This document shows, piece by piece, positions 52,242 to 60,774 of a DNA stretch of 64,000 bases; position 1 is the stretch's first letter, and every line of letters starts with the position of its first letter. Both the position numbers and the translations under genes were made by a program. The stretch spans positions 2,232,001-2,296,000 of the forward strand of contig NC_015663.1 in assembly GCF_000215745.1 (NCBI RefSeq). The letters run 5' to 3'. The DNA comes from Klebsiella aerogenes KCTC 2190. Lineage in GTDB: Bacteria > Pseudomonadota > Gammaproteobacteria > Enterobacterales > Enterobacteriaceae. The notes under the pieces are model-generated. The model saw only the letters and a program-made list of their open reading frames with translations, was not told where the DNA came from and did not search any database.

Positions 52242-53546
52242 ATGTCACAACACACCCGAGCACTGAATCGACAGGATTATAAAACTCTGACGCTGGCCGC
52301 CCTCGGCGGGGCGCTGGAGTTTTATGACTTCATTATCTTTGTCTTCTTCGCCGCCGTCGTCGGCGAACTGTTCTTCCCGGCCGATATTCCGGAATGGCTA
52401 CGTCAGGTACAGACCTTCGGTATTTTCGCCGCGGGTTATCTGGCGCGCCCTCTTGGCGGCATTATCATGGCCCACTTTGGCGACCTGGTCGGTCGCAAAA
52501 AAATGTTCACCCTCAGCATTCTGCTCATGGCGCTGCCGACGCTGGCGATCGGCCTGCTGCCGACTTATGCCTCGATGGGCATCGTTGCGCCGCTGCTATT
52601 ACTGCTCATGCGTATTTTTCAAGGGGCGGCGATTGGCGGAGAAGTGCCGGGCGCCTGGGTCTTCGTGGCCGAACATGTCCCGGAAAAACGCATCGGTATC
52701 GCCTGCGGTACCTTGACCGCGGGGTTGACCGTCGGGATCCTGTTAGGTTCGGTGGTGGCGACGCTTATCAATACCAGCATGACGCCGCAAGGTATCCACG
52801 ACGGCGGCTGGCGTATTCCTTTCCTGCTGGGCGGCGTTTTTGGCCTGGTGGCGATGTACCTGCGTCGTTGGCTGCAGGAGACGCCGATATTTCTGGAGAT
52901 GCAGAAGCGCAAAGCGCTGGCGCAGGAGTTGCCGGTGAAGGCGGTGGCGCTTAAGCACCAGAAGGCCGTCATCGTTTCGATGCTGCTCACCTGGCTGCTG
53001 TCCGCCGGCGTGGTGGTGGTGATCCTGATGTCGCCGGTCTGGCTGCAAAAACATTATGGCTTTGCGCCGGCGATTACCCTGCAGGCCAATAGTATCGCCA
53101 CGATCATGCTGTGCATCGGCTGTCTACTCGCCGGTCTGGCGGCAGACCGTTTCGGCGCCAGCCGCACTTTTATCGTCGGCAGCCTGTTGTTGGCGGCCGC
53201 CAGTTGGGCCTTTTATCACTTTTCCGGCGCCAGCCCGCAGCGGCTGTTTCTGCTGTATGGGACGGTGGGGCTGTGTGTCGGCGTGGTGGGGGCGGTACCT
53301 TACGTAATGGTGCGCGCTTTCCCGGCGGAAGTGCGTTTTACCGGCATCTCATTTTCCTACAACCTGTCGTACGCCATTTTCGGCGGTCTGACGCCGATCG
53401 CCGTTACGATGCTGATGGGGGTTTCGCCGATGGCGCCGGCCTGGTACGTACTGGCGCTGTCGCTGATGGGGCTGGGGTTAGGTATCTGGCTGCGTCAGGG
53501 GTTGACGACGCAGGCGGTTTTACCGCAAGGAGAACTGCAGCGTTAA
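52242..53546 (+). CDS. MHS-family MFS transporter
   Basis: A 434-residue major facilitator protein with twelve hydrophobic segments. The conserved loop 2-3 motif is GDLVGRKKMF, and GGALEFYDFIIFVFFA and QGAAIGGEVPGAWVFVAEH fit the metabolite:H+ symporter group (ProP, KgtP, citrate and shikimate carriers). The substrate cannot be named. The ATG at 52242 is taken because it gives the usual short cytoplasmic N terminus, though its ribosome site is weak. This gene is not present at this place in E. coli (accessory, between mog and satP). Confidence 0.85.
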   Translation: MSQHTRALNRQDYKTLTLAALGGALEFYDFIIFVFFAAVVGELFFPADIPEWLRQVQTFGIFAAGYLARPLGGIIMAHFGDLVGRKKMFTLSILLMALPTLAIGLLPTYASMGIVAPLLLLLMRIFQGAAIGGEVPGAWVFVAEHVPEKRIGIACGTLTAGLTVGILLGSVVATLINTSMTPQGIHDGGWRIPFLLGGVFGLVAMYLRRWLQETPIFLEMQKRKALAQELPVKAVALKHQKAVIVSMLLTWLLSAGVVVVILMSPVWLQKHYGFAPAITLQANSIATIMLCIGCLLAGLAADRFGASRTFIVGSLLLAAASWAFYHFSGASPQRLFLLYGTVGLCVGVVGAVPYVMVRAFPAEVRFTGISFSYNLSYAIFGGLTPIAVTMLMGVSPMAPAWYVLALSLMGLGLGIWLRQGLTTQAVLPQGELQR

Positions 53547-53553
53547 ATTTAAC

Positions 53554-53580
53554 GCCGCCGCCCGGTTTGCGGGCGGCGGC
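53554..53580. terminator. Hairpin between MFS gene and satP
   Basis: A perfect 10-bp GC stem, GCCGCCGCCC with GGGCGGCGGC, has a 7-base loop between two convergent genes. No T-run follows, so it may act mainly as a 3' end stabiliser. Confidence 0.6.
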
Positions 53581-53586
53581 AGGCCA

Positions 53587-54153
53587 TTAGCGTGGCTCGC
53601 CAATCGGCAGAACGGTGCGGCCGAACTGCTCGTTCAACACTTCACCCATCGCCAGGTAAATAGCGCTCGCGCCGCATACCAGGCCGACCCAACCGGCAAT
53701 TTTAACAATGCCTTCGTTATCGACCAGGTGACCAATCGCCAGCAGCGCGAACAGTACGGTCAGGCTAAGGAAGACGAACTGCAGCATGCGCGCGGCTTTC
53801 AGCGTGCCGAAGAACATGAACAACGTAAAGATACCCCACAGGCCGAGATACATGCCCAGGAAGTGCGCGTTCGGCGCATCAGCCAGGCCCATTTTCGGCA
53901 TCAGAAGGATCGCGACCAACGTCAGCCAGAAGGACCCGTAGGACGTAAAAGCGGTTAAACCAAAGGTGTTGCCTTTTTTATACTCGAGCAGGCCGGCAAA
54001 AATTTGCGCAATGCCGCCGTAAAAAATGCCCATCGCCAGGATAGCTACATCGAATGCGAAAAGGCCGCTATTTGCCAGGTTAAGCAGAATAGTGGTCATG
54101 CCAAAGCCCATAAGGCCCAGCGGTGCCGGATTAGCCAACTTAGTGTTGCCCAT
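53587..54153 (-). CDS. satP: SatP (YaaH), acetate/succinate:H+ symporter
   Basis: A 188-residue six-helix membrane protein of the AceTr family. The signature NPAPLGLMGFGMTT is near residues 8-21, and FAGLLEYKKGNTFG follows near 53-66. It takes up acetate and succinate at acidic pH. The gene lies directly before dnaK here; the yaaW-yaaI genes found between them in E. coli are missing. Confidence 0.95.
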   Translation of the reverse strand: MGNTKLANPAPLGLMGFGMTTILLNLANSGLFAFDVAILAMGIFYGGIAQIFAGLLEYKKGNTFGLTAFTSYGSFWLTLVAILLMPKMGLADAPNAHFLGMYLGLWGIFTLFMFFGTLKAARMLQFVFLSLTVLFALLAIGHLVDNEGIVKIAGWVGLVCGASAIYLAMGEVLNEQFGRTVLPIGEPR

Positions 54154-54442
54154 AATTCCTCAAAATAATGATTAGAAAGGGAAGCATTACCCCGCCACTT
54201 GCGGTGGGGCGCGGCATAATAATGAGGCGTGCAGAGGCTGTCTATGATCTGGCGGGGTATTTTTCAGCAATTTACCTTTCGCGGCGATAATGGCCAACTC
54301 TTCGGCGAACGAGTGCGATATCCAATGAATATGTTCTTATTTACTATTTATTTTTTGTATGGGTTATACCGGCTATTTTTATCGTCCGGCGTGTCGTTTG
54401 CTCTCGCGCCTGCGTTTTGCCAGAAAAATTTTTTTTGGCCTG

Positions 54443-54474
54443 CCCCTTGATGAAAACCAGGGCGACCCCATCTT
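54443..54474 (+). promoter_or_regulatory. dnaK heat-shock promoter P1 (sigma-32)
   Basis: The -35 element CCCCTTGATG and the -10 element CCCCATCTT are separated by 13 bases, matching the sigma-32 consensus and E. coli dnaK P1 in position. It lies in the 442-base gap between satP and dnaK; the gap's left part is the AT-rich satP promoter side with no gene. Confidence 0.9.
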
Positions 54475-54521
54475 GTAGTCAACCGCAGTGAAGAACCTGA
54501 AAAAAAATGATGTCAGGGCAG

Positions 54522-54548
54522 TTGAAACCGCACGTTTCGCCCTTATTA
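54522..54548 (+). promoter_or_regulatory. dnaK heat-shock promoter P2 (sigma-32)
   Basis: TTGAAAC and the downstream CGCCCTTATTA correspond to the E. coli dnaK P2 elements almost base for base, about 50 bases before the dnaK start. Confidence 0.8.
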
Positions 54549-54595
54549 CAGGTTCACAACCACATGTTGATCGAATTTTTAGTGGAGACGTTTAG

Positions 54596-56512
54596 ATGGG
54601 TAAAATTATTGGTATCGACCTGGGTACTACCAACTCTTGTGTAGCGATTATGGATGGCACTACCGCTCGCGTGCTGGAGAACGCCGAAGGCGATCGCACC
54701 ACGCCTTCTATTATTGCCTATACCCAGGATGGTGAAACTCTGGTTGGTCAGCCGGCTAAACGTCAGGCAGTGACAAACCCGCAAAACACCCTGTTTGCGA
54801 TTAAACGCCTGATTGGTCGCCGCTTCCAGGATGAAGAAGTTCAGCGTGACGTTTCCATCATGCCGTACAAAATCGTTGCCGCAGATAATGGCGACGCCTG
54901 GCTTGATGTGAAAGGCACCAAAACCGCGCCGCCGCAGATTTCTGCTGAAGTGCTGAAAAAAATGAAGAAAACCGCTGAAGATTATCTGGGTGAGCCGGTA
55001 ACTGAAGCTGTTATCACCGTACCTGCGTACTTCAACGATGCTCAGCGTCAGGCAACCAAAGATGCCGGTCGTATCGCGGGTCTGGAAGTCAAACGTATCA
55101 TCAACGAACCGACTGCCGCTGCGCTGGCTTACGGTCTGGATAAAGAAGTCGGCAACCGCACTATCGCGGTATACGACCTCGGTGGTGGTACCTTCGATAT
55201 CTCTATTATCGAAATCGACGAAGTTGACGGCGAAAAAACCTTCGAAGTTCTGGCAACCAACGGTGATACCCACCTGGGTGGTGAAGACTTCGATACTCGT
55301 CTGATCAACTACCTCGTTGACGAGTTTAAGAAAGAGCAGGGTATTGACCTGCGCAACGACCCGCTGGCGATGCAGCGTCTGAAAGAAGCCGCAGAAAAAG
55401 CGAAAATTGAGCTGTCTTCCGCTCAACAGACCGACGTTAACCTGCCGTATATCACCGCAGACGCGACCGGTCCGAAACACATGAACATCAAAGTGACTCG
55501 CGCGAAACTGGAAAGCCTGGTTGAAGATCTGGTTAACCGTTCTATCGAGCCGCTGAAAGTTGCCCTGCAGGATGCCGGTCTGTCCGTTTCCGATATCAAC
55601 GACGTGATCCTCGTTGGTGGTCAGACTCGTATGCCGATGGTGCAGAAGAAAGTTGCTGAGTTCTTTGGTAAAGAACCGCGTAAAGACGTTAACCCGGATG
55701 AAGCTGTGGCTATCGGCGCAGCCGTTCAGGGTGGTGTACTGACTGGTGAAGTTAAAGACGTTCTGCTGCTGGACGTTACCCCGCTGTCGCTGGGTATCGA
55801 AACCATGGGTGGCGTGATGACCGCGCTCATCAGCAAAAACACCACGATCCCGACCAAGCACAGCCAGGTGTTCTCTACTGCGGAAGACAACCAGTCCGCG
55901 GTAACCATCCATGTGCTGCAGGGTGAGCGTAAACGCGCTTCCGATAACAAATCTCTGGGTCAGTTCAACCTGGATGGTATTAACCCAGCACCGCGCGGTA
56001 TGCCGCAGATCGAAGTGACCTTCGATATAGATGCTGACGGTATCCTGCACGTTTCCGCTAAAGATAAAAACAGCGGTAAAGAGCAGAAGATCACCATCAA
56101 GGCTTCTTCCGGTCTGAATGAAGAAGAAATTCAGAAAATGGTTCGCGAAGCGGAAGCTAACGCTGAATCTGACCGTAAGTTCGAAGAGCTGGTTCAGACC
56201 CGTAACCAGGGCGACCATCTGCTGCACAGCACCCGTAAGCAGGTTGAAGAAGCAGGCGACAAACTGCCGGCTGACGACAAAACTGCAATCGAGTCTGCGC
56301 TGACCGCACTGGAAACTTCTCTGAAAGGTGAAGACAAAGCGGACATCGAAGCGAAGATGCAGGCGCTGGCCCAGGCTTCCCAGAAGCTGATGGAAATCGC
56401 TCAGCAGCAGCACGCTCAGCAGCAGGCTGGCGGCGCTGACGCTCAAGAAAGCAGCGCGAAGGATGACGATGTTGTCGACGCTGAGTTCGAAGAAGTGAAA
56501 GACAAAAAATAA
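54596..56512 (+). CDS. dnaK: DnaK, Hsp70 chaperone
   Basis: A 638-residue Hsp70. The ATPase domain (1-385) has [12 protein letters not shown], the phospho-threonine region [11 protein letters not shown] and [13 protein letters not shown]; the hydrophobic linker [15 protein letters not shown] is near 388-402; the peptide-binding and lid domains follow, ending in the EEVKDKK tail. It works with DnaJ and GrpE. Strong codon bias and heat-shock promoters indicate high expression. Confidence 0.99.
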   Translation: MGKIIGIDLGTTNSCVAIMDGTTARVLENAEGDRTTPSIIAYTQDGETLVGQPAKRQAVTNPQNTLFAIKRLIGRRFQDEEVQRDVSIMPYKIVAADNGDAWLDVKGTKTAPPQISAEVLKKMKKTAEDYLGEPVTEAVITVPAYFNDAQRQATKDAGRIAGLEVKRIINEPTAAALAYGLDKEVGNRTIAVYDLGGGTFDISIIEIDEVDGEKTFEVLATNGDTHLGGEDFDTRLINYLVDEFKKEQGIDLRNDPLAMQRLKEAAEKAKIELSSAQQTDVNLPYITADATGPKHMNIKVTRAKLESLVEDLVNRSIEPLKVALQDAGLSVSDINDVILVGGQTRMPMVQKKVAEFFGKEPRKDVNPDEAVAIGAAVQGGVLTGEVKDVLLLDVTPLSLGIETMGGVMTALISKNTTIPTKHSQVFSTAEDNQSAVTIHVLQGERKRASDNKSLGQFNLDGINPAPRGMPQIEVTFDIDADGILHVSAKDKNSGKEQKITIKASSGLNEEEIQKMVREAEANAESDRKFEELVQTRNQGDHLLHSTRKQVEEAGDKLPADDKTAIESALTALETSLKGEDKADIEAKMQALAQASQKLMEIAQQQHAQQQAGGADAQESSAKDDDVVDAEFEEVKDKK

Positions 56513-56538
56513 TCGCCCTTTGAACGGGTAAAACACTG

Positions 56539-56571
56539 GCACGGGCGAAGAGGTTTCCTCTCCGCCCGTGC
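56539..56571 (+). repeat. Hairpin in the dnaK-dnaJ gap
   Basis: GCACGGGCG pairs with CGCCCGTGC, and the inner AGAGG with CCTCT, around a TTT loop and one mismatch. There is no T-run. It is likely a processing or attenuating structure that keeps dnaJ expression below dnaK. Confidence 0.7.
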
Positions 56572-56599
56572 ACGCATGTTAAGGGGCTGAAAAACACCA

Positions 56600-57745
56600 A
56601 TGGCAAAGCAAGATTATTACGAGATTTTAGGCGTTTCCAAAACAGCGGAAGAGCGTGAAATCAAAAAGGCGTACAAGCGCCTGGCCATGAAATACCACCC
56701 GGACCGTAACCAGGGTGACAAAGAGGCCGAAGCCAAATTTAAAGAAATCAAAGAAGCGTATGAAGTCCTGACTGATGCCCAGAAGCGTGCAGCCTACGAT
56801 CAGTACGGCCACGCCGCGTTTGAACAAGGCGGCATGGGTGGCGGCGGTTTCGGCGGCGGCGGCTTTGGCGGCGGCGCGGATTTCAGCGATATCTTTGGCG
56901 ATGTGTTCGGCGATATTTTCGGCGGCGGTCGTGGTCGTCAGCGCGCGGCGCGCGGCGCAGATCTACGTTACAACATGGAATTGACGCTGGAAGAAGCGGT
57001 CCGTGGCGTCACCAAGGAAATCCGCATCCCGACGCTGGAAGAGTGCGATGTCTGCCACGGCAGCGGTGCGAAATCAGGTACTCAGCCGCAGACCTGTCCA
57101 ACCTGTCACGGTTCCGGTCAGGTCCAGATGCGTCAGGGCTTCTTTGCTGTTCAGCAAACCTGTCCGCACTGTCAGGGACGCGGTACGCTGATTAAAGATC
57201 CGTGCAATAAATGCCACGGTCACGGTCGCGTTGAAAAAACCAAAACCTTGTCGGTGAAAATCCCGGCTGGCGTCGACACCGGCGATCGCATTCGTCTGGC
57301 TGGCGAAGGCGAAGCGGGCGAGCATGGCGCTCCGTCGGGCGATCTGTACGTTCAGGTTCAGGTCAAACAGCACGCGATCTTCGAGCGTGAGGGGAATAAT
57401 CTGTACTGCGAAGTACCGATCAACTTTACCATGGCTGCGCTTGGCGGCGAGATTGAAGTACCGACGCTGGATGGTCGCGTTAACCTGAAAGTTCCTGGCG
57501 AAACGCAAACCGGCAAACTGTTCCGCATGCGCGGCAAGGGCGTTAAATCCGTTCGGGGCGGTGCTCAGGGCGATCTGCTGTGTCGCGTGGTGGTAGAAAC
57601 GCCAGTGGGCCTCAATGACAAGCAGAAGCAATTGCTTAAAGAGCTGCAGGAAACTTTTGGCGGTCCGACGGGTGAGAAAAACAGCCCGCGTTCCAAAAGC
57701 TTCTTCGATGGCGTGAAAAAATTCTTTGATGATTTAACGCGTTAA
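56600..57745 (+). CDS. dnaJ: DnaJ, Hsp40 co-chaperone
   Basis: A 381-residue protein. The J domain (1-70) has the HPD motif in KYHPDRNQG, followed by a Gly/Phe-rich stretch (about 75-110) slightly longer than in E. coli. Four CxxCxGxG zinc repeats lie near 148-212 ([32 protein letters not shown]), and the client-binding C-terminal domains follow. It stimulates DnaK ATPase. Confidence 0.99.
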   Translation: MAKQDYYEILGVSKTAEEREIKKAYKRLAMKYHPDRNQGDKEAEAKFKEIKEAYEVLTDAQKRAAYDQYGHAAFEQGGMGGGGFGGGGFGGGADFSDIFGDVFGDIFGGGRGRQRAARGADLRYNMELTLEEAVRGVTKEIRIPTLEECDVCHGSGAKSGTQPQTCPTCHGSGQVQMRQGFFAVQQTCPHCQGRGTLIKDPCNKCHGHGRVEKTKTLSVKIPAGVDTGDRIRLAGEGEAGEHGAPSGDLYVQVQVKQHAIFEREGNNLYCEVPINFTMAALGGEIEVPTLDGRVNLKVPGETQTGKLFRMRGKGVKSVRGGAQGDLLCRVVVETPVGLNDKQKQLLKELQETFGGPTGEKNSPRSKSFFDGVKKFFDDLTR

Positions 57746-57770
57746 TTGCGTTTAATCACCTTATTAGCAC

Positions 57771-57801
57771 AAGCCTGAACATCCCTGTTCAGGCTTTTTT
57801 C
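57771..57801 (+). terminator. dnaKJ operon terminator
   Basis: AAGCCTGAACA and TGTTCAGGCTT form an 11-bp stem with a 4-base loop, followed by TTTT. It marks the end of the conserved backbone; the chitinase-related region starts after it. Confidence 0.92.
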
Positions 57802-57914
57802 TGTCCCAACCTCAGCCTTGAATAGAAACGCTATACTTTGTTTAGCATGTCCGGATTTGATTTATTTTGAGTATTATCTATATTGCTTTTTTCGATAAAA
57901 GAGGCTGACAGTGG

Positions 57915-58859
57915 ATGGGATCGAAAGGTGCCAATAAGGGCTTTGATTATAATTTAATCAAGGTTCTTGACGCTGTCATTTCGGCAGGAAATGCCGCGAA
58001 GGCGGCGAAAAAATTGGCCATCACTCCCGCCGCGGTCTCTTTGGCATTAAGACGTCTGCAAAACTTCTATCAGCAGGAGCTGTTTGTCAGAAGCAAAGAT
58101 GGTTTACTGCCAACGGCGAAAGCACTCGAAATACACCAAAGTTTCCGTCAGGCCATGTCGCTTGTCGACAATACTTTTCTGCCGGAAAACAAGGATGATG
58201 ACACCCGGATTACGATCCTTGGAAGCGATTTCATCGAAAGTTATTACCTTTCCCAACTGTACGGTAGCGCGCTTTTCGAGCAGGGCGTTATCAACCATTT
58301 TTCATCCCGCAACATTAGCTGCGATAAAGCTAAAGAGCTTTTATTGACCGCTCAATGTGATTTATCGATCGGTTCTGAACCGCTGGTTGAGCCCGGACTC
58401 GATAATCAAATTATTGATAGCTTCAGAAACTTTGTCTGTATTTGTGCCAAAGGTCATTTATTCAGCGAGCTGTCGCAGCTTTCTTTGCATCAATTCTACT
58501 CTTCCCGCCATGCCATGTATCAACCGGGGATTACTTCACTCACCATCATCACTGATAACGGATTATTTAAAGATGATGTTTATTATAACGGTTCACGAAC
58601 TATGGGCTATTGTAGCGATTCTATCACCGGGCTGGTTAGCATGGTAGAAAGAACCGCATTGATTGCACTGTTACCTTTGAAACTGGCGTTGTTTTATAAA
58701 AATCAGCGTAAATATGATATAAATTTTATCCAACCGCCCCCTGAGTTGATGTTTAAATCCGTGCAGGTTTATGCTTCATGGAACAAAAGCAGTAGAAATA
58801 TATCAGCGATAAATGAAACGGTTTCCATGTTACATACGCTGTCCTCATTCAGACGGTAA
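57915..58859 (+). CDS. LysR-type regulator, ChiR-like
   Basis: A 314-residue LysR-family regulator. The HTH is at about 12-72 (FDYNLIKVLDAVISAGNAAKAA, AITPAAVSLALRRLQ, in parts), followed by an effector domain that starts after DDDTRITILGS near 95-105. The codon and base composition is AT-richer than dnaKJ. It is the first gene of the chitinase locus and resembles Serratia ChiR in size and context, so it probably controls the holin and chitinase genes. That role is inferred from context; the effector is unknown. Confidence 0.75.
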   Translation: MGSKGANKGFDYNLIKVLDAVISAGNAAKAAKKLAITPAAVSLALRRLQNFYQQELFVRSKDGLLPTAKALEIHQSFRQAMSLVDNTFLPENKDDDTRITILGSDFIESYYLSQLYGSALFEQGVINHFSSRNISCDKAKELLLTAQCDLSIGSEPLVEPGLDNQIIDSFRNFVCICAKGHLFSELSQLSLHQFYSSRHAMYQPGITSLTIITDNGLFKDDVYYNGSRTMGYCSDSITGLVSMVERTALIALLPLKLALFYKNQRKYDINFIQPPPELMFKSVQVYASWNKSSRNISAINETVSMLHTLSSFRR

Positions 58860-58985
58860 GTTTCCTCATCTTGCCGTCATTAATATGATGTGGTTAGTCA
58901 TGATGTTCTTTGATTACCTTTCCACTATTCCGCCGCTTACACTCCTGATGAATCTTTTTTAAACTTTAGTTATTCAGGAGCGATT

Positions 58986-59330
58986 ATGTCTATTCCTAAT
59001 CATTTAGAGACAACGGAAGTTGTATTACTGGAAGTAGAAATACTTCTGACCATTATTTCTATCGGCGCCTGGGGCGGGTTCGTTAGTTTCCTGCTTCGCA
59101 GGAATAAAGAAGAGGCTGGCGAAGCCCATCAGGGAATTATGACCTGCCTGACGCAGGTAGTCATATCTTGTTTTACCAGTTTTCTCCTTAGCGCTATTGC
59201 TATCGAAAAAGGGTTTAGCTTTAATATGGTGCTGTTAGCCGCTGGTTTAGGCGGTGTATTTGCCGGCCCGATTTTAAAAATCCTCGGAGAAAAAGTTAAA
59301 AGTGCTGTTGGCGGTTCGAAACTCAAATAG
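58986..59330 (+). CDS. Holin-like three-helix membrane protein
   Basis: A 114-residue protein with three hydrophobic segments: about 16-37 (ILLTIISIGAWGGFVSFLL), 52-73 (CLTQVVISCFTSFLLSAIAI) and 79-100 (FNMVLLAAGLGGVFAGPIL), then a basic tail (KVKSAVGGSKLK). This topology, length and tail fit class I phage holins, LydA/holin superfamily III type, which open the inner membrane for a murein hydrolase. It has no phage neighbours; instead a LysR regulator, a muramidase and chitinases surround it. Ribosome site CAGGAG, 6 bases before ATG. It is convergent with the muramidase and ends in its own terminator. Confidence 0.8.
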   Translation: MSIPNHLETTEVVLLEVEILLTIISIGAWGGFVSFLLRRNKEEAGEAHQGIMTCLTQVVISCFTSFLLSAIAIEKGFSFNMVLLAAGLGGVFAGPILKILGEKVKSAVGGSKLK

Positions 59331-59339
59331 CATTATCAG

Positions 59340-59383
59340 GTAATAAAAGGCTCATCCTTGAGTCTTTTATTACGGATTTTTTT
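59340..59383 (+). terminator. Terminator after the holin-like gene
   Basis: A perfect 10-bp stem, GTAATAAAAG with CTTTTATTAC, plus inner CTCA/TGAG pairing, is followed by seven T. It isolates the holin transcript from the convergent muramidase gene. Confidence 0.92.
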
Positions 59384-59390
59384 GTCTCAA

Positions 59391-59924
59391 CTATGTCACT
59401 CGGTTTTTAATCCAGCCGTAAATGAACTCTTCATTTTGTCGGCGATTTTCGCAGATATCCAGATAATAAGCGCCCTGGCTACAGTTGAGCGCTTTCACTA
59501 ACACCGCTTCTCCTTCTTTACCTCGTTGCGATAAATAGGAATTTAGCGCATGTAAGGTTTGCGGGCCGATGCTGCCATCTGCTTTTATATCCGGATAATA
59601 CTGCTGCTCGCGGTTCATCACGTTAAGCCAGCGCTGTAGCCACGTGCAAGGGTGATGGGGACCAATATTCACGGCGGCGTCGCAGAGTTCAAATGCTACC
59701 GCCCAGGAAAGTTGCGATACTTGTTCAAAGCCGGGTTTGATCCAGTAATCCGTTTCCAGGATTGCATAGGCTTCATTGTGAGAAAGTTCACTCATTTTCC
59801 CCTGGTAACCATGCGCTCGCGCCGTTGCTTCTGTGATACCCCAGTTAGTCTCTCCGCCTTTATCCTTCGGGTTGGCGCTGTAACCGCCTTCCAGCCCCAG
59901 AATTCCATCAATAATTGGATTCAT
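59391..59924 (-). CDS. GH108 (TtsA-type) N-acetylmuramidase
   Basis: A 177-residue glycoside hydrolase family 108 endolysin. The N-terminal catalytic part has the family motif EGGY with the presumed catalytic Glu12 and the block DKGGETNWGIT near 21-31. The C-terminal part from about 90 (WLQRWLNVMNREQQ, DGSIGPQTLHALNSYL) is the PG_binding_3-type fold. There is no signal peptide, so it needs a holin or other route to reach peptidoglycan. TtsA of Salmonella Typhi, needed to release typhoid toxin, is of this family. It lies 15 bases after the winged-helix gene on the same strand, with a GGGAG ribosome site. Confidence 0.9.
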   Translation of the reverse strand: MNPIIDGILGLEGGYSANPKDKGGETNWGITEATARAHGYQGKMSELSHNEAYAILETDYWIKPGFEQVSQLSWAVAFELCDAAVNIGPHHPCTWLQRWLNVMNREQQYYPDIKADGSIGPQTLHALNSYLSQRGKEGEAVLVKALNCSQGAYYLDICENRRQNEEFIYGWIKNRVT

Positions 59925-59939
59925 TTTTTTCTCCCTGAA

Positions 59940-60383
59940 TTAATGAATATGCATGTACATCATTGTACCTAGCGTGACGGAAAAGACGGTGGTCAGGGCT
60001 GCCAGCGTTTTACGGAAAAACTGCTTCCTGGCTTTTGGTTTTTTTGGCTCGACTTTCTCAATGGCGATATCCTTATTGACCTGTAATCCCTGGCGCGGGA
60101 TGGTAATGAAGAGATCGTTTATGCCCAACGCCTTCAGGTCTCGTCTGATTAAATACAGTATCTGCGTTAGATTGGCATCATTCACAAAATGACTTCTGCT
60201 ACCCCATAGCTCATTAGTGATTTTCTGGCGTTCGATAATCTCCAGATGAGCGTTTTCAATAATGAAGCTAAGACATTTAGAACGCATTGCTGTCATTCTA
60301 ATAACTTGCGAGTTTGAGCTCGTTCTTAGTTCATATTTCTGTTCATTGTAGATGCAGTTGTTATTGATGAGATAAGTTTTCAT
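59940..60383 (-). CDS. Winged-helix regulator with C-terminal membrane anchor
   Basis: A 147-residue protein. Residues about 5-105 form an OmpR/ToxR-type winged helix (LTQILYLIRRDLKALG as recognition helix, then ITIPRQGLQV as wing). Residues about 112-124 are very basic (EPKKPKARKQFFRK), and 125-144 form one membrane helix (TLAALTTVFSVTLGTMMYM) with almost nothing beyond. This places the DNA-binding domain in the cytoplasm, tethered to the inner membrane, like ToxR/CadC proteins without a periplasmic sensor. The ATG at 60383 has AAGGAAG upstream; in-frame codons further up lack one. It heads an operon with the muramidase. Confidence 0.8.
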   Translation of the reverse strand: MKTYLINNNCIYNEQKYELRTSSNSQVIRMTAMRSKCLSFIIENAHLEIIERQKITNELWGSRSHFVNDANLTQILYLIRRDLKALGINDLFITIPRQGLQVNKDIAIEKVEPKKPKARKQFFRKTLAALTTVFSVTLGTMMYMHIH

Positions 60384-60774
60384 AACGTCTTCCTTTAGAT
60401 TTGCACATCCTGATTGTCGTTGGTGAATATATTGCACAAGAAATGGCTTAATCCATTTTTTTGTCATCGGTTTTATTGTATTGCCATTTGATGGGGAGAC
60501 CTTCGTCACATAATCTCATGCAAATTAAATGATGGTTAATTACTACCTAAATTATATTTAATATGCTGTCTATTTTTTATCTTTCCTGCTGAAAGACGGA
60601 CCTCGTTTGCCCAATGATTCCACGCTGATGTTTCCTGAGTAGGCATCATTAAAATGATTTTTTAGTGCTGATGAATTGATGAGATTTTGTGATTAGCCGA
60701 TTCTTTGTGAGTCATGGATTATTGGTCTCGCAGAACGAACTGCGATAAATTTTAAACTTAAAAGGAAATTTAAA
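60384..60774. promoter_or_regulatory. Divergent control region of regulator-muramidase and chitinase
   Basis: A strongly AT-rich 391-base gap without a gene. It must hold both promoters. Two direct TTTGTGA repeats start at 60686 and 60704 (18 bases apart), and a perfect inverted repeat TCGCAG-N6-CTGCGA lies at 60728-60745, 30 bases before the chitinase start. These are candidate sites for the LysR-type or membrane-anchored regulator, or for CRP. The chitinase ribosome site is AAAAGGAAA. Confidence 0.5.

Noticed and set aside
54229..54450. 73-residue frame before dnaK
   Set aside because: Runs into the sigma-32 promoter P1 -35 region, has no ribosome site and resembles no known protein.
54554..56542. 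A 662-codon open frame on the minus strand across dnaK
   Set aside because: It mirrors the strongly biased codons of dnaK, has no ribosome site or recognisable domain, and the protein is a Phe/Arg/Gln-rich shadow.
60745..60774. Possible ChiX small-RNA pairing site in the chitinase leader
   Set aside because: The AAAAGGAAATTT stretch only partly matches the complement of the ChiX seed and needs a bulge; not better than chance for an AT-rich ribosome site.
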